From contig OY735218.1 of the NCBI GenBank assembly GCA_963457665.1, positions 52,253,181-52,317,180 of the forward strand: DNA of 64,000 bases. Direction: 5' to 3'. Source of the stretch: Thysanoteuthis rhombus (lineage: Eukaryota; Mollusca; Cephalopoda; Oegopsida; Thysanoteuthidae). The translations under genes and the position numbers were made by a program. The notes under the pieces were generated by a model that was not told the origin of the DNA, searched no databases, and saw only the letters and a list, made by a program, of their open reading frames with translations. Below, piece by piece: positions 48,665 through 58,980 of the stretch (position 1 is the first letter of the stretch; each line of letters begins with the position of its first letter).

Positions 48665-49115
48665 TTAGAAACAGTCAACTAAAAACTCAACATAGGTTCT
48701 TCCAGTTTTTAAGTTAGTCTGCCTTACCGATTATATATGTATGTATCATGTGTTCAGGCTGCACTAATGGAGCTAAAGGGCTGAAAACATTTTCTCCTTA
48801 TCATGTCTAGAAATTGTTTTTTTGTCTTTTGAAAATCTTTCCCAGGAGATAGGTTTTTCAGTTGTGGAATCAATTTGCCATGTAAATTTGAGCTGAAATG
48901 ATCCCAAGTCCATGCTCTGCTGCATTCACGCTTGTCTTTTTTTGTAAATTCAGACTTATTTCAGATATCACTGCCCAACAAAAGGCAGGAGAAGTGACTT
49001 ATTCAACAATCACCTCTTTCAATAATTTTTCAATTGATCACCCCCAACATGGCATGCTGCCAAAAGACGTTAGTCACATGACAGTTTCTATTGAGTGACT
49101 CACCAAACCTGTGTT
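48665..49115 (+). repeat. Interspersed repeat family A, copy 6
   Basis: Starts AGAAACAGTCAACTAAAAAC, then TCAACATAGGTTCTTCCAGT. Contains ACTAATGGAGCTAAAGGGCT, CACTGCCCAACAAAAGGCAG, CAATTGATCACCCCCAACAT and AGTCACATGACAGTTTCTAT in family order. Confidence 0.78.
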
Positions 49116-50239
49116 TTTTGGGGTTTTTTTTGCTCTATGATATTCTGCAAGTGTGATTTTAGTAGTTGAGAATTTTTATTTTGCAGATTTTTTTTCCTTG
49201 CTTTTTCGTAAATGTAATAGAATTGCATATTCAAGACATTATCAGAACTGTACTGACCTTTAACCAGGTCTTCATTTTGGTTAGGAATTTGTACATGGAA
49301 TTTACACACAAGACAGATATAGCTGAAGAACCATCTCTTTTCAAAAACTGATTTTAGTCAAGAAAATTCTACTCTAGTTTTCTTTATGAGAAACATTACT
49401 GATGAAATAAGTGAGTTTATTACTGCTATTTCCATATGCATGCAAAAAGCTAGGGTCTTTGACCCTATTAATAGTGATGATTACACCTGTTTTTTGAGGG
49501 GGTAAAAAAATTATTAATTTTTAGACATGATGGGGTATAAATTTTTTAATTTTAGCCCTCCAGAACATTCAATGTGATCTGTATACATTATAGATAAATA
49601 GCCATTTCTACTTTAAAAAGAGTCAACATAGCCAAGTTACTCTCTGAAAGCTCTCATCTCTTTGTCATCCAACAACCAAAGCTTTACTAACTCACCTACC
49701 CCAGCCCAACTCTTTGGTCAGTGGTACATAGAGAAATAAACAACAAGAAGATGAAAGGCACTGACTGACTGGCATTGTCAGTTTCAAGGAAGGGAAAATG
49801 TAGAACAAAAGAGTGTGTAATTTCTATTTACAAAAAATTTAGACTTAACCAAAAACTCTTTCAGACTCTTTTTCTCATACCCTTACTATACCTATCTTTC
49901 TCTCAATCTTTCCAACCAAGCTTTTTGCAAATGCTTAGACATCATAAATACTGCATCAAAGCACTGGAAAAAAGTGTTCATTTTGTAATTAATTATCATT
50001 GCAAAACTAGCAACCCCTGAAAAAGAAGTCAAAAAAGACAAATTTCAAAAAAGTTAAAAAGGTATTTTTAGAAGGTAGTTGCTGGACTACAACAGAAAAT
50101 TTTCCTAGGTTTTATACCAAAAAATATGACCAGGAGCTCTGATATAGACACGAAGATGAACAGAGAGATGAGTGAAAAGAAAAAAAAGACCTCTAACCTA
50201 TGTTTTTTGTTGTTTGTTCGGGTCAGTGATCGTGGCTAC
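49116..50239. other. Non-coding DNA, nothing recognised
   Basis: No motif assigned; short Phe/Lys-rich frames only. Confidence 0.45.
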
Positions 50240-50305
50240 AATGATTCAATAGATAACCGAAGAAACCTATGTTGACTATATGGTTGATGGTTTCTAATAA
50301 ATAAA
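50240..50305 (-). repeat. Family A terminal fragment
   Basis: ACCGAAGAAACCTATGTTGA then TATGGTTGATGGTTTCTAAT is the mirror of the left end of full copies; the rest is absent. Confidence 0.6.
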
Positions 50306-50576
50306 GATAATAATAATGTTTTTTTATGTACAAAGTTCTGTAAGTAATCTTAGCCAGAGAAGAGTATCAAAAACAATTCCCTTGGCCGTTTCCATTTGAC
50401 ATATGCCAATTTATTGTTCATGAGTCAAGACAAGATCAAAAGTTAAAGGCCAGAAGAATTGTAAATTGTTTGCCAAGAAATTATTCAAGTCAAAGTTCTT
50501 GGATAGTTTGAGCTGGAACAAATATATCTTAGGATATATAATGATGGACATATGTGTGGGTAGTTTATCCCATAAA

Positions 50577-50757
50577 TATAGATACATGTGTATATATATT
50601 TTCAAAGCACTTTTTTATTATATATATATAGATAGACATGCATACTTTTTTTCAAAGCATCTTTCATTACAGAAATATAGACATGCATGCATATATATTT
50701 ACATATCATTTATTACATTAATATAAACACATAAGTGCATATATATTTACATACATG
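50577..50757 (+). repeat. Degenerate minisatellite, ~46-50-bp unit
   Basis: Units start near 50578, 50628, 50675 and 50721 with ATANAGACATG-like sequence. They share GCATATATATTT / TTTCAAAGCA and CTTTCATTAC / ATTTATTAC. The last unit is partial. Confidence 0.65.
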
Positions 50758-51488
50758 ATGAAAATATACAAGATGGTATGTCAACAGCCAAGTTCTATAT
50801 TTATTACACAATTTGGGGGTGGAGATTGTTCGTTACGTAAACACTGCACTCAGAATATTGAAAGCAGAACTGTTGTTCAAATGTTTTCATATGGTGATTT
50901 ACGATGAAGGTGTTATTGGGAAATACAACTTATTATAATTATATTCTCGGGATGTCAGAAGTTATTCCCAAAACATCGACAACGCTGCATGTTGCTTATG
51001 AATTACGTGTTAAGAATTGTAGGCCCTGCTGTTATGTTGAAATAAATGATTACTTTGAAGTGGAATTTATTCAATGAATTACTTGTATGAATATGCTAGT
51101 TTTTGTTGATATTCACACACACGCACATCCTAGCTCAGATCAGAGTTTAGTATTTGTGAGCTCTGTCTAGGATCAATATGTCTCTCATCACCATTCCAAT
51201 ATGAAAGTAGAGGATTTGTTAAGCCCAAACAGGGCAGAGACATTAACGTGTTAGGGTAATGAATCCTGTATTTCATCATTTTAAGCTCTATCTTAACTCA
51301 ACTTAATGTTTGATGTTGAATGTATCGAGCATTTTATGAAATAAACCCATCACACAGCAGATATTGTATCATATTAGATCATATTTTATTGCATTCCTGA
51401 TTTTTATTACACATATATAGTATATTTTGGCAGAAATTTTTCTCATTTCTTATTTGCGATTAAGTTGAATTGGCAAAAATTATCCATC

Positions 51489-51492
<4 letters not shown>
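50758..51492. other. Non-coding DNA, nothing recognised
   Basis: No assigned motif. Confidence 0.45.

Positions 51493-51532
<40 letters not shown>
51493..51532. repeat. (TA)n microsatellite
   Basis: Pure TA array of about 40 bp. Confidence 0.96.
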
Positions 51533-51535
<3 letters not shown>

Positions 51536-51591
51536 AATTTGGACAGGGGTTATAACAGGCTAAGGTGAAGTTCTCACTCTCTAAAGTACAC

Positions 51592-51593
<2 letters not shown>

Positions 51594-51662
<69 letters not shown>
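51594..51662. repeat. (TA)n microsatellite
   Basis: Pure TA array of about 68 bp, 60 bp beyond the previous one. Confidence 0.96.
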
Positions 51663-51663
<1 letters not shown>

Positions 51664-52104
51664 GTGGATAATGTATTGCATAATATATACAATACTTAAT
51701 ATAATTTGTACCGTATATATAAAGCGTCAACTTTTACCAAACCCTTTTTCATCCAATCCAGCTTTTGAAATGCAATCTCCCAGAAATTGATGAGCTTTTG
51801 GATGATATTGAGCAGAGATACCATCTTGTTGAAAGAAAACAACCTTCTTTTTCAGAGAGCTGTAGAATATAATTTGCTATTCGTAATATCATAATTATAG
51901 ATATAAAATAATTTTTCAATTAGAAATAATTCAATTGTCATTTTTTTCCATAAGCACACACGCACAGTGAATTCTTATTATTCTTGTAAGTACATATGTT
52001 CTGGATCTTTTAATCTGATGAAATATTCATAATGCAAGATAATAATTTTCAAAATATTATGTCTTCTAACCATATAAAACACAGGAATCTATTCATCTAT
52101 CAAT
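51663..52104. other. Non-coding DNA, nothing recognised
   Basis: No assigned motif. Confidence 0.45.
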
Positions 52105-52270
52105 CTATCCATATCATCATCAACTGTGTAATGCTGGACAAAGGGATTTCCTATTTCCTCTCATGATGACCATCACTGACCCAACCTACCATGTCTGCAT
52201 TACACTATTTAATGAGCGCACAGACTACACTCTGATCCTAAGCAGAGTGCACAGATACTCTGATCCTACT
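52105..52270 (-). mobile_element. SINE 3' part with CATCATCA tail
   Basis: CATATCATCATCAACTGTGT, AATGCTGGACAAAGGGATTT resembles the reverse complement of the 'GGTCC..GCTGGAC' tail of the 43.4-kb SINE, with a trinucleotide end like that of the RTE. Confidence 0.45.
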
Positions 52271-52363
52271 CAGAAGTGCCAATCTCCAAATAGAGAATAG
52301 TGATTTTTGATGGATACCATTCGAGTTTAAATGTATTTACCATAGTATTATTATACAAGCGAT

Positions 52364-52391
52364 ATATATGTGTGTGTGTGTGTGTTTGTGT
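52364..52391. repeat. (TG)n microsatellite
   Basis: TG run with one interruption. Confidence 0.9.
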
Positions 52392-52769
52392 TCGTATTAT
52401 TTCCATAATTTTGGACTGCTCTTCAAAGTTTGGTATTCAGTGCCATGATTTTGCCAAAGGCCAGCTGCCTTACTTTATGAGAAAATCACAAATATTAAAG
52501 GAACTTGGTTATGAGGAATCTACTTGAGAACCTGTTATGTACAAAATTTTATGTATGGATGGAGCAGAGAAAACATGGCATACATTTATTTGGGGGATAG
52601 TTCTAGAAGAGTTCCTCAGAAAAGTCCCCCCCCGCATTCATATCCCCTAGTGAGGGACTTAGAGAGGTTCTATTGGAATTTTAGGAGCCAGAAATTTTGT
52701 TTGTTAAAACATTTTCTGCTATCAGAAGTGGATAAAAAAGAATTGGTCTTATAGCCTTCATCTTCAACG

Positions 52770-53140
52770 TTCTAGTGTCTGTCATTGAGCATAGACTTTC
52801 CCCAGGATTTGCTAGATCTCTCTGTCATGGGTGTTGCTAGAGCCAATAATTTTTTAACTTGTCTATTTCATCACGCCGTTTTATATTTTGCCGGCTGCAG
52901 TTTTGCATATGATCTCCAGGGATCCATGTTGTCACAACTTCCATTGGTTGTCTGCATTTTTTACAACATTTCTATTTGAGATTTGTAATGATTCTATGAT
53001 ATCCCTGACTCCTGTCTCTTCTCTAATCTACTGTGCTGTTTTGTGATTTCTCTATGTGATGTTGAGCATATGCTCATTGCATGGTTCTCAGTTTGAGGTG
53101 CAATTTTTTGATTAAGTTCCATGTTTCAGCTCAAATTTGT
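52770..53140 (-). mobile_element. RTE-like LINE 3' fragment (B7)
   Basis: Minus-strand copy. Recognisable blocks are AGACTTTCCCCAGGATTTGC, CTCTGTCATGGGTGTTGCTA, TTTTGCATATGATCTCCAGG, GATCCATGTTGT, CCCTGACTCCTGTCTCTTCT, TGTGATTTCTCTATGTGATG and TAAGTTCCATGTTTCAGCTC. It stops upstream of the RT catalytic region. Confidence 0.8.
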
Positions 53141-53249
53141 TTATTGTTTAATAACTCCACCATGTAAAGAGTAAAAAATTCCTGTAAAAAATGACAGATT
53201 TGTAAATAAAGAACTGCTCTATAAAATGATATGAAACATCCAACTTCTG

Positions 53250-53404
53250 AGGCAGTGATAAGGTCAATCGCACACCCCTGCTAATTTTTTTAAAGATCTT
53301 TTTTTAGATGATTTCAGATTTTTCAGGATTCCCCACATATATTGCACCCTTGTAGTTTGGGTGCCCTCTATTTAGGGTGTGCAGGTCCAATGCACCACCT
53401 CTGC
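53250..53404 (-). mobile_element. Possible hAT-type non-autonomous element end
   Basis: Minus strand starts CAGAGGTGGTGCATTGGACC and then TGCACACCCTAAATAGAGGG, a form typical of hAT ends. No clear partner end; CGCACACCCCTG near 53268 is only loosely similar. Confidence 0.3.
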
Positions 53405-53506
53405 TTACTCATATGGAGCTGTATTATTTGTTTCATGTAGAGATATGTCAGTGTAAGAAGAAAAATTGTATTACTTTCTGGAAAAGTTGATACACACATG
53501 TAAGTA

Positions 53507-53510
<4 letters not shown>

Positions 53511-53546
<36 letters not shown>
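53511..53546. repeat. (TA)n microsatellite
   Basis: Pure TA run within a frame that is otherwise artefactual. Confidence 0.95.
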
Positions 53547-53550
<4 letters not shown>

Positions 53551-53604
53551 TAGGTGCATTTGTTTGAATATATATAAGAACATATATATATGTAGGTATA
53601 TTTG

Positions 53605-53930
53605 TAATTGTGTGTGTTTGTCTGTGGGCCTTTTGACAAAAGGATTGGAGTTCAGTGCTGCCTGCAGAAGTCTGTAAGAGACGAAGACTTTTCTTTCCTG
53701 CTAAGAAGTCTAAGATCAAGTACACATGCCACAAATCATGGATTCTCTCATCTCCTGTTCGCTCTAAAATCAGATCAAAAGTTTGTCTGATGTCGGCATA
53801 GCTTCCTTGCAACGTTCAATTCTCTTCTTAGCCTGAGAGCTATACGATCAGTACGCCTGTCAGTTGCCGTACTGTTTTATTCTACTTCACTATCAGACAT
53901 AACCGGAGATATTTAAATCTTTGTATTGCT
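53605..53930. other. Unassigned higher-complexity segment
   Basis: Less AT-rich than its surroundings, with overlapping frames on both strands (a minus frame begins with SYADIRQTFDLILERTGDER-like sequence). No family recognised. It could be a decayed gene fragment or repeat. Confidence 0.25.
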
Positions 53931-54065
53931 TTTTAGCCTTTTTTTTTGTTTTTATTGATGCTGGTTTTGTTTAAATCTGCCACCAACTGATATTCATGAC
54001 TTCAGATCTTAAACCAAATAATGCATCAAAAGTTTATAATACATACATCTAATGAGAACCGTGTC

Positions 54066-54069
<4 letters not shown>

Positions 54070-54110
<41 letters not shown>

Positions 54111-54112
54111 AT
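54070..54112. repeat. (TA)n-(TATG)n microsatellite
   Basis: TA run ending in TATGTATGTA. Confidence 0.94.
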
Positions 54113-54149
54113 GAGAGCCATGTTTGTCACACATAGTATTGTTAGCAGC

Positions 54150-54350
54150 AATCAGCCCTTCACCCTACTATCTTTCCCTCCTCCCTTCTCCCTTCCTAAA
54201 CTACCTGTGTTTTCTCCACTCTCACTGTCTTCCCTTATTTTATTACCTTTCTCTTCTCCCCTCACTCTTCCTACTCTCTCTTTAAACTACCTTTCTCTTC
54301 TCCCTTCTCTCTTCCTGCCCTTTTATTAAACTAACTTCCTCCTTCCTATG
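54150..54350 (+). repeat. Pyrimidine-rich tandem array, ~37-45-bp unit
   Basis: Anchors CTACTA, AAACTACC, TATTACC, AAACTACC and AAACTAAC occur near 54164, 54198, 54241, 54283 and 54328. Each is followed by TTTCTCTTCTCCC-like and CTCTTCCT-like filler. Confidence 0.7.
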
Positions 54351-54495
54351 TGCATATAAGATAACTTTCTTGCCACACATCTCCTATCCTATTGTGTCTG
54401 TCAGACTTATTGTATCGGTAGCAGCCATTTTAATAAAACGTCAGTGAAGCAAGTGGTTGTGGCTTAGTATCTTCTGATTAGTTAATTCAGAGTAT

Positions 54496-54581
54496 ATTAG
54501 TTATATTATTATTGTATTGACAATAATAATATTACTAATTAGTAGTATTATTATTGTCTCAACAATAATGATACTACTAAT
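54496..54581. repeat. Two tandem 20-bp hairpins
   Basis: First hairpin: ATTAGTTATATTATTATTGT (54496-54515), loop ATTG, ACAATAATAATATTACTAAT (54520-54539). Second: ATTAGTAGTATTATTATTGT (54538-54557), loop CTCA, ACAATAATGATACTACTAAT (54562-54581). Each stem pairs at 19 of 20 positions and the two hairpins are copies of each other. Confidence 0.9.
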
Positions 54582-54639
54582 GCTAAGAGGGGAGTGCAGT
54601 CAATATACCCCCGTTGGATAAGTAAAGGGTTTGTTTCAT

Positions 54640-54767
54640 TACTTTCCCCACACCTACCAGATGATACCTGATGAAGGCCGTAGAGTGCAACGGCCGAAAC
54701 GTTGTATGAAAAATAATATTAATAGAAATAATAATAATACCTCATCTAAAAAATTCAGAGACGTATT
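54640..54767 (+). mobile_element. Hammerhead-bearing element, copy 2
   Basis: Shares CCAGATGATACCTGATGAAG...GAAACGTTGTATGAAAAATA with the 44.2-kb copy. It continues AATATTAATAGAAATAATAA and then TACCTCATCTAAAAAATTCAGAG, which the 44.2-kb copy carries inverted on its left side. Left boundary uncertain (CCCACACCTACCAG). No target-site duplication found. Confidence 0.65.
54664..54707 (+). ncRNA. Candidate hammerhead ribozyme core, copy 2
   Basis: ATAC (54664-54667), CTGATGA (54668-54674), extra A, and helix II GGCCGT (54676-54681) with ACGGCC (54690-54695) in six Watson-Crick pairs. GAAA follows (54696-54699). The self-complementary ACGT (54699-54702) comes next, then T, then GTAT (54704-54707), which pairs with ATAC. 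Relative to copy 1, C to T changes on both helix II strands keep pairing through G.U, consistent with selection or recent descent from a folded RNA. Confidence 0.62.
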
Positions 54768-54779
54768 ATTATTTGATGA

Positions 54780-55215
54780 TAGAAACCATCAACCATATTT
54801 TTTTTTAGTTTTCAAGTCAGTCTGACTGGCTATGTATGTATGTATATATAATGTGTACAGGCAGTACCAATGGAGCAGGAGAGCTGGGAATTTAAACATT
54901 CACTACTTATAGAAAAACATTTTTTCTTATTTTTTGGAAAATTCTGCCCTAAATATGTTTTAGAGGAGGGGTCAATTTGCAATGTAAGTTTATGCTAAAC
55001 TGACCCCCTACTTTGTGTCTGGATGCATTCATGCTTGCTTTTTTTCTTTTTAATTCAGACTTTTTTGAGAGATAATTGCCCAACAAAAGGCAAGAGAAGT
55101 ATTATCCATTGATCACATCATTTTCCAATTTTTCAATTGATAACAACACGGCATGCTGCCAAAAGATGTTAGTCACATGACAGTTTCTTCTGAGTAACTA
55201 ACCAGACTTGTTTAC
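54780..55215 (+). repeat. Interspersed repeat family A, copy 7
   Basis: Starts AGAAACCATCAACC about 13 bp beyond the hammerhead-bearing element. Contains TCAAGTCAGTCTGACTGGCT, CCAATGGAGCAGGAGAGCTG, TTGCCCAACAAAAGGCAAGA, GGCATGCTGCCAAAAGATGT and AGTCACATGACAGTTTCTTC. Ends CTAACCAGACTTG. Confidence 0.78.
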
Positions 55216-56137
55216 ACTTATTTTTACTTGAACACACATTTTTGCCTTCTTACTTAGACCCCCAGAGGTTAGGTTGCAACTCAAGACAGAAGAAGCAATT
55301 ATTTGTTTCTAAGAAGTAGAATATTCAGTATCTTAAAATGTAGTTTGCAGTATCTTGAAATATTTCTCCGCTTCAACTCTTTTTTTTTTATACCTTTCAT
55401 TCTGCTACAGCTAAAAATATGCTGTTAACTGCTTTGGGAAGTAATCCATTTAATTCTTAGCTTTTTTTAATCAAATGATTAAGTCTCAAGATGTCTGCTG
55501 TCATTCCTGCTGCAAATAAGAAATGAATTTTAAAGTTCCGGTTTTAGCACTGATTGGAAAAGTCATCCAGTTATAGAACTGATTGAAAAAGTTCTCCAGC
55601 TGCAAAGATTATCCAAGAAGGAAAGATTTGAATTAGTAAACTACTTTATTCCATGTTTTATTTTGGGACTATTCTCTTCATCTTTATTTTTAAATAGATT
55701 TTGGCTGATATATTCTTTGACAGTCCTTGTGTTGTATTTTGTGGTGTTTAAAAATCACTTGGTGCCTTTTTTACTTTCTTTATCTGATCCATTATATTAC
55801 AGATTAATAGAATCATAGGACTGAGAGTTAAGGTATTTTGAAAGTAATAGACATAAGCATAGTCTAAATTAAAAGACAAGATCGAAGGCCATTTGCCTAA
55901 CCTAATCTGCTACTGTATCATATTGTATGATGGGAGAATTAATGTAAGAAAGATTGGAAGTGCTTCAGTTATCTTTTTTAAAGATTTTGCTTTGGCTTAA
56001 TGTGATCAGAAAACATGAAGATATTGGATTATTCCACCAAAATATCTGTGAATATATATCTATTCACCAAACCTGTGGTTTTCCATATTGTCGATAAATT
56101 TTCTCCATTATGTTGGATAAAACTTATCCATCCAATG

Positions 56138-56138
<1 letters not shown>
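55216..56138. other. Non-coding DNA, nothing recognised
   Basis: No assigned motif. Confidence 0.45.

Positions 56139-56177
<39 letters not shown>
56139..56177. repeat. (TA)n microsatellite
   Basis: Pure TA run. Confidence 0.95.
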
Positions 56178-56180
<3 letters not shown>

Positions 56181-56725
56181 CTTGTAGGGATCATCAGTTG
56201 TTTATCATTTAACTGTTTTGGAGATTTTAAAAACAACAGTTATATTTACATGACACCCCAACAGTTTTGACCAAACACCATCTCCTGTTCATATTATATA
56301 GTTTATGCCACACATATAGTTTGTCAATTTATATAAGGTTTTATGTGTATTGTATATTGATATCATTTTATACTACATAGCTATTTTTTTTAAAAAAAGG
56401 GCTCACTTTGGCAGATTACCCAAAAAACGTTTTCAACGGTGAGAGATCAGGAAGTACAGTCATGACTTACTTTTCTTGTCATTTCTATTGAATGTTCACC
56501 CATGTGAATATTAAATCCATTGTGTCGGTTTTAATCTCAGACTGAAGCAAACCAACTCATGATATCATCTTTATGAGCACTAATTACGCTGAAAAAACTT
56601 CTTTGAGTCAATTCTCGACAAACATATTCAACCAAAGATTTTGACCAATATTTTCGACTAACCTTAAAGTCAATTTTTCTATGCTGTATAACATTCAGCT
56701 TCCATCAAGTATTCTTTTAAACACT

Positions 56726-56727
<2 letters not shown>
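56178..56727. other. Non-coding DNA, nothing recognised
   Basis: No assigned motif. Confidence 0.45.

Positions 56728-56777
<50 letters not shown>
56728..56777. repeat. (TA)n microsatellite
   Basis: Pure TA run of about 48 bp. Confidence 0.96.
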
Positions 56778-56778
<1 letters not shown>

Positions 56779-58299
56779 CTTGCTCTATCTTGAGACACAA
56801 GTTTTACGCATGGAAGCTAAATGTATACATTGCACTATATAAGTACCCAAACACACATACAAATGACCAAGTTTGTTCTGTGTATATATATGCATCTATA
56901 GATAGATAAATTATACTATTTATAAAACCATTGATTCTCCTCAAAAAGTAGATAAATGGAAATATAAGCATATCTTTACTTATATAGTGATGTGTACTTT
57001 TCTTTTCCTTGTCAATAATCTGTGTCATATACAGCAGGTTTTTTTCCTGTTTTTACAGGATATCAGTTGTAAAAAAGAATCTCTTCAAAGCTTCAGTTAA
57101 ATTTCCTTTGATGTAAGAAAAGTATGTGTCTCTCAGTTTTGGGCACCTGTTGTAGACATATGTATCTTTGAATGTACATTAAAACTGAATGCCTTATCTA
57201 AAACACAGGTTTCCATCTGTGTGGAGCATGGCGCCAGCCTCTTGAGGAACCAACCACATGTTAAAGTAATGGTTGGTAATCTTGGGGCTTAAATGTGGGA
57301 GTTTAGTTCTGCATCTGGCTGAGCTTGGCTTAGGTAATTTTTATAAGTGAACGAGCACATTTCCTAGGAGCTTGGCATGAAGGTGCAGTACAAGAACTTC
57401 TCTAAGTTGTGGGGTTTTACGATCTTGCATGGAGGGTAGACACAAATATTCTTCACTTTGTGTATGTTACGATGAATTGGCAACATTGCTTAATTGGCAA
57501 AATTTCAAATTTTCTTTACAAAAAAATAAATACATAGATTAGATTTAATCAAAAGTTTTTTTCATCAAAACCAGGATATAAAACAAGTATTTTTCACTAT
57601 TTGAAATTTATGCAATCATAGCTAATTTTTTTTTTACAAAAATAAGTGAATATATAGTTTTAATTTGATCAAAAGTTGAAAAACAAGAGAATTTCACAAA
57701 TCAGCATAACATATATGTTCTACTTTGCTTGCATATAAGTTTCAATAATCAGTGCCAGATCAATTATATGGCAAAAGTATCATATTCTACTGGCCTTGCA
57801 ATTTCCAGAGCCTCCACACTAGATGCTCACAAGCTACCAATTCCAATTAAAGGATTCTGTGCTTGCTCTATTATCATAGTACTATTAAGCCTTTAACTTT
57901 TATGAACGAGTGGGTATTAGAGGTTAGAGATTTTAGCCAATTATCACATTTTATTGGGGTCATTATTTACACCAGGTAATTCATGGGAGTGCAGTATCTT
58001 TTGATACATATACAACACATAAATACAAAGGTATTTAAAACGAAATTCAAAGCCATTGCACAAAGATGAAAGTGATAACAAAACAATGCTGCTACTGAAA
58101 TGTCTGACATATTTGTTGTATTCTCAGGCTATACTGCAAATGAATAAATTCAATAACTTTGAAAATGAAAATCTACATGTTTTAATATATATTTAAGAGA
58201 CAATACCTAATAGAGTTTGATGGCCAGTGACAATGTCCCATTTTCTGATGCATGTGTCAGCTCAGTGATCCTTGCAAATCTCAAGTCTGGTTGAGACCA
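56778..58299. other. Non-coding DNA; less AT-rich patch 57220-57460
   Basis: 57220-57460 is comparatively G-rich and could be an unnamed repeat. The rest is featureless. Confidence 0.35.
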
Positions 58300-58475
58300 G
58301 GACTTTATTCCTACACATTTTTTTTCAGCTTAGAATGTACCCAGTTAGCTGCTCAGGGAAATTTTTCCTAATGAAGAGTTTTTCACACACTTCACTCATA
58401 CTGGGGAGTGAAACCAGGACCATTAGAGTCTGAGGCAGGTATACTAATCACTACACTATCCAAGTGTACCCTGAA
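58300..58475 (-). mobile_element. tRNA-derived SINE (Asp/Glu-like head)
   Basis: Minus strand reads ACTTGGATAGTGTAGTGATT, AGTATACCTGCCTCAGACTC and TAATGGTCCTGGTTTCACTC. The D arm and A box (TAGTGTAGTGATTAGTAT) and the B box (CCTGGTTTCACTCC) sit at tRNA-like spacing. The acceptor stem does not pair, so this is a SINE head rather than a tRNA gene. Confidence 0.65.
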
Positions 58476-58611
58476 ATTAGGGACTCCTTATAACATATAC
58501 AACAGGCCCAACACTAGTTTAATCCCACCATGGAAATGATATACAGTAATACCTTGATAAGACCCTTCATGAAAATGCATTGCTGAATGAGACAGCATTA
58601 CATTGGTTCAT
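58476..58611. other. Short unassigned spacer
   Basis: No motif assigned; lies between a SINE and an RTE fragment. Confidence 0.4.
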
Positions 58612-58980
58612 TATCATCATCAGTTTTTTATCGTCTGTCATTAGACATAGACCTTCCTCAGGATCCTCCTCATTTCTCTATAATGGGCATCACAGGGCCA
58701 GTATTTTCTGAATTTGTTTAGTTCATCTATCCATCTTGTATTTTGTCAGCCTCGGTTTTGCATGTGAACTCTGGGAAACCATGTTGTAAGCCGAGATGTC
58801 CATCGGTTGTCTGCCATTCTTGCAACATGACCTGCCAATTGCCATTCAATGATGTCTTGGACCCCCATTTTCTTCCTGATATACTGTGCTGTCTTATGAT
58901 CTCTCCATGTGAAGTTGAGCATAATTTTCTCATGCGCATGTTGGTTCATTTCAACATCGTATAGACATTTTGCAGGCAAT
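58612..58980 (-). mobile_element. RTE-like LINE 3' fragment (B8)
   Basis: Left end TTATCATCATCAG is the GAT-type tail. Then AGACATAGACCTTCCTCAGG, GGGCATCACAGGGCCAGTAT, TTGCAACATGACCTGCC, ATACTGTGCTGTCTTATGAT and CTCTCCATGTGAAGTTGAGC. The minus frame (58746-58979) still reads AGHVARMADNRW. Well preserved but 5'-truncated. Confidence 0.85.

Noticed and set aside
53471-53812. Possible minus-strand gene (113 codons)
   Set aside because: The C-terminal half is a TA microsatellite; the N-terminal half matches no family, so it is listed only as unassigned sequence.
54100-54560. Possible solo long terminal repeat (TG start, TATAAG, AATAAA, CA end)
   Set aside because: Each signal is weak and common, no partner copy or flanking duplication was found, and the pyrimidine array and hairpins explain most of the segment.
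58397-58470. Possible minus-strand tRNA-Asp/Glu gene
   Set aside because: A and B boxes are good, but the acceptor and anticodon stems do not pair convincingly.
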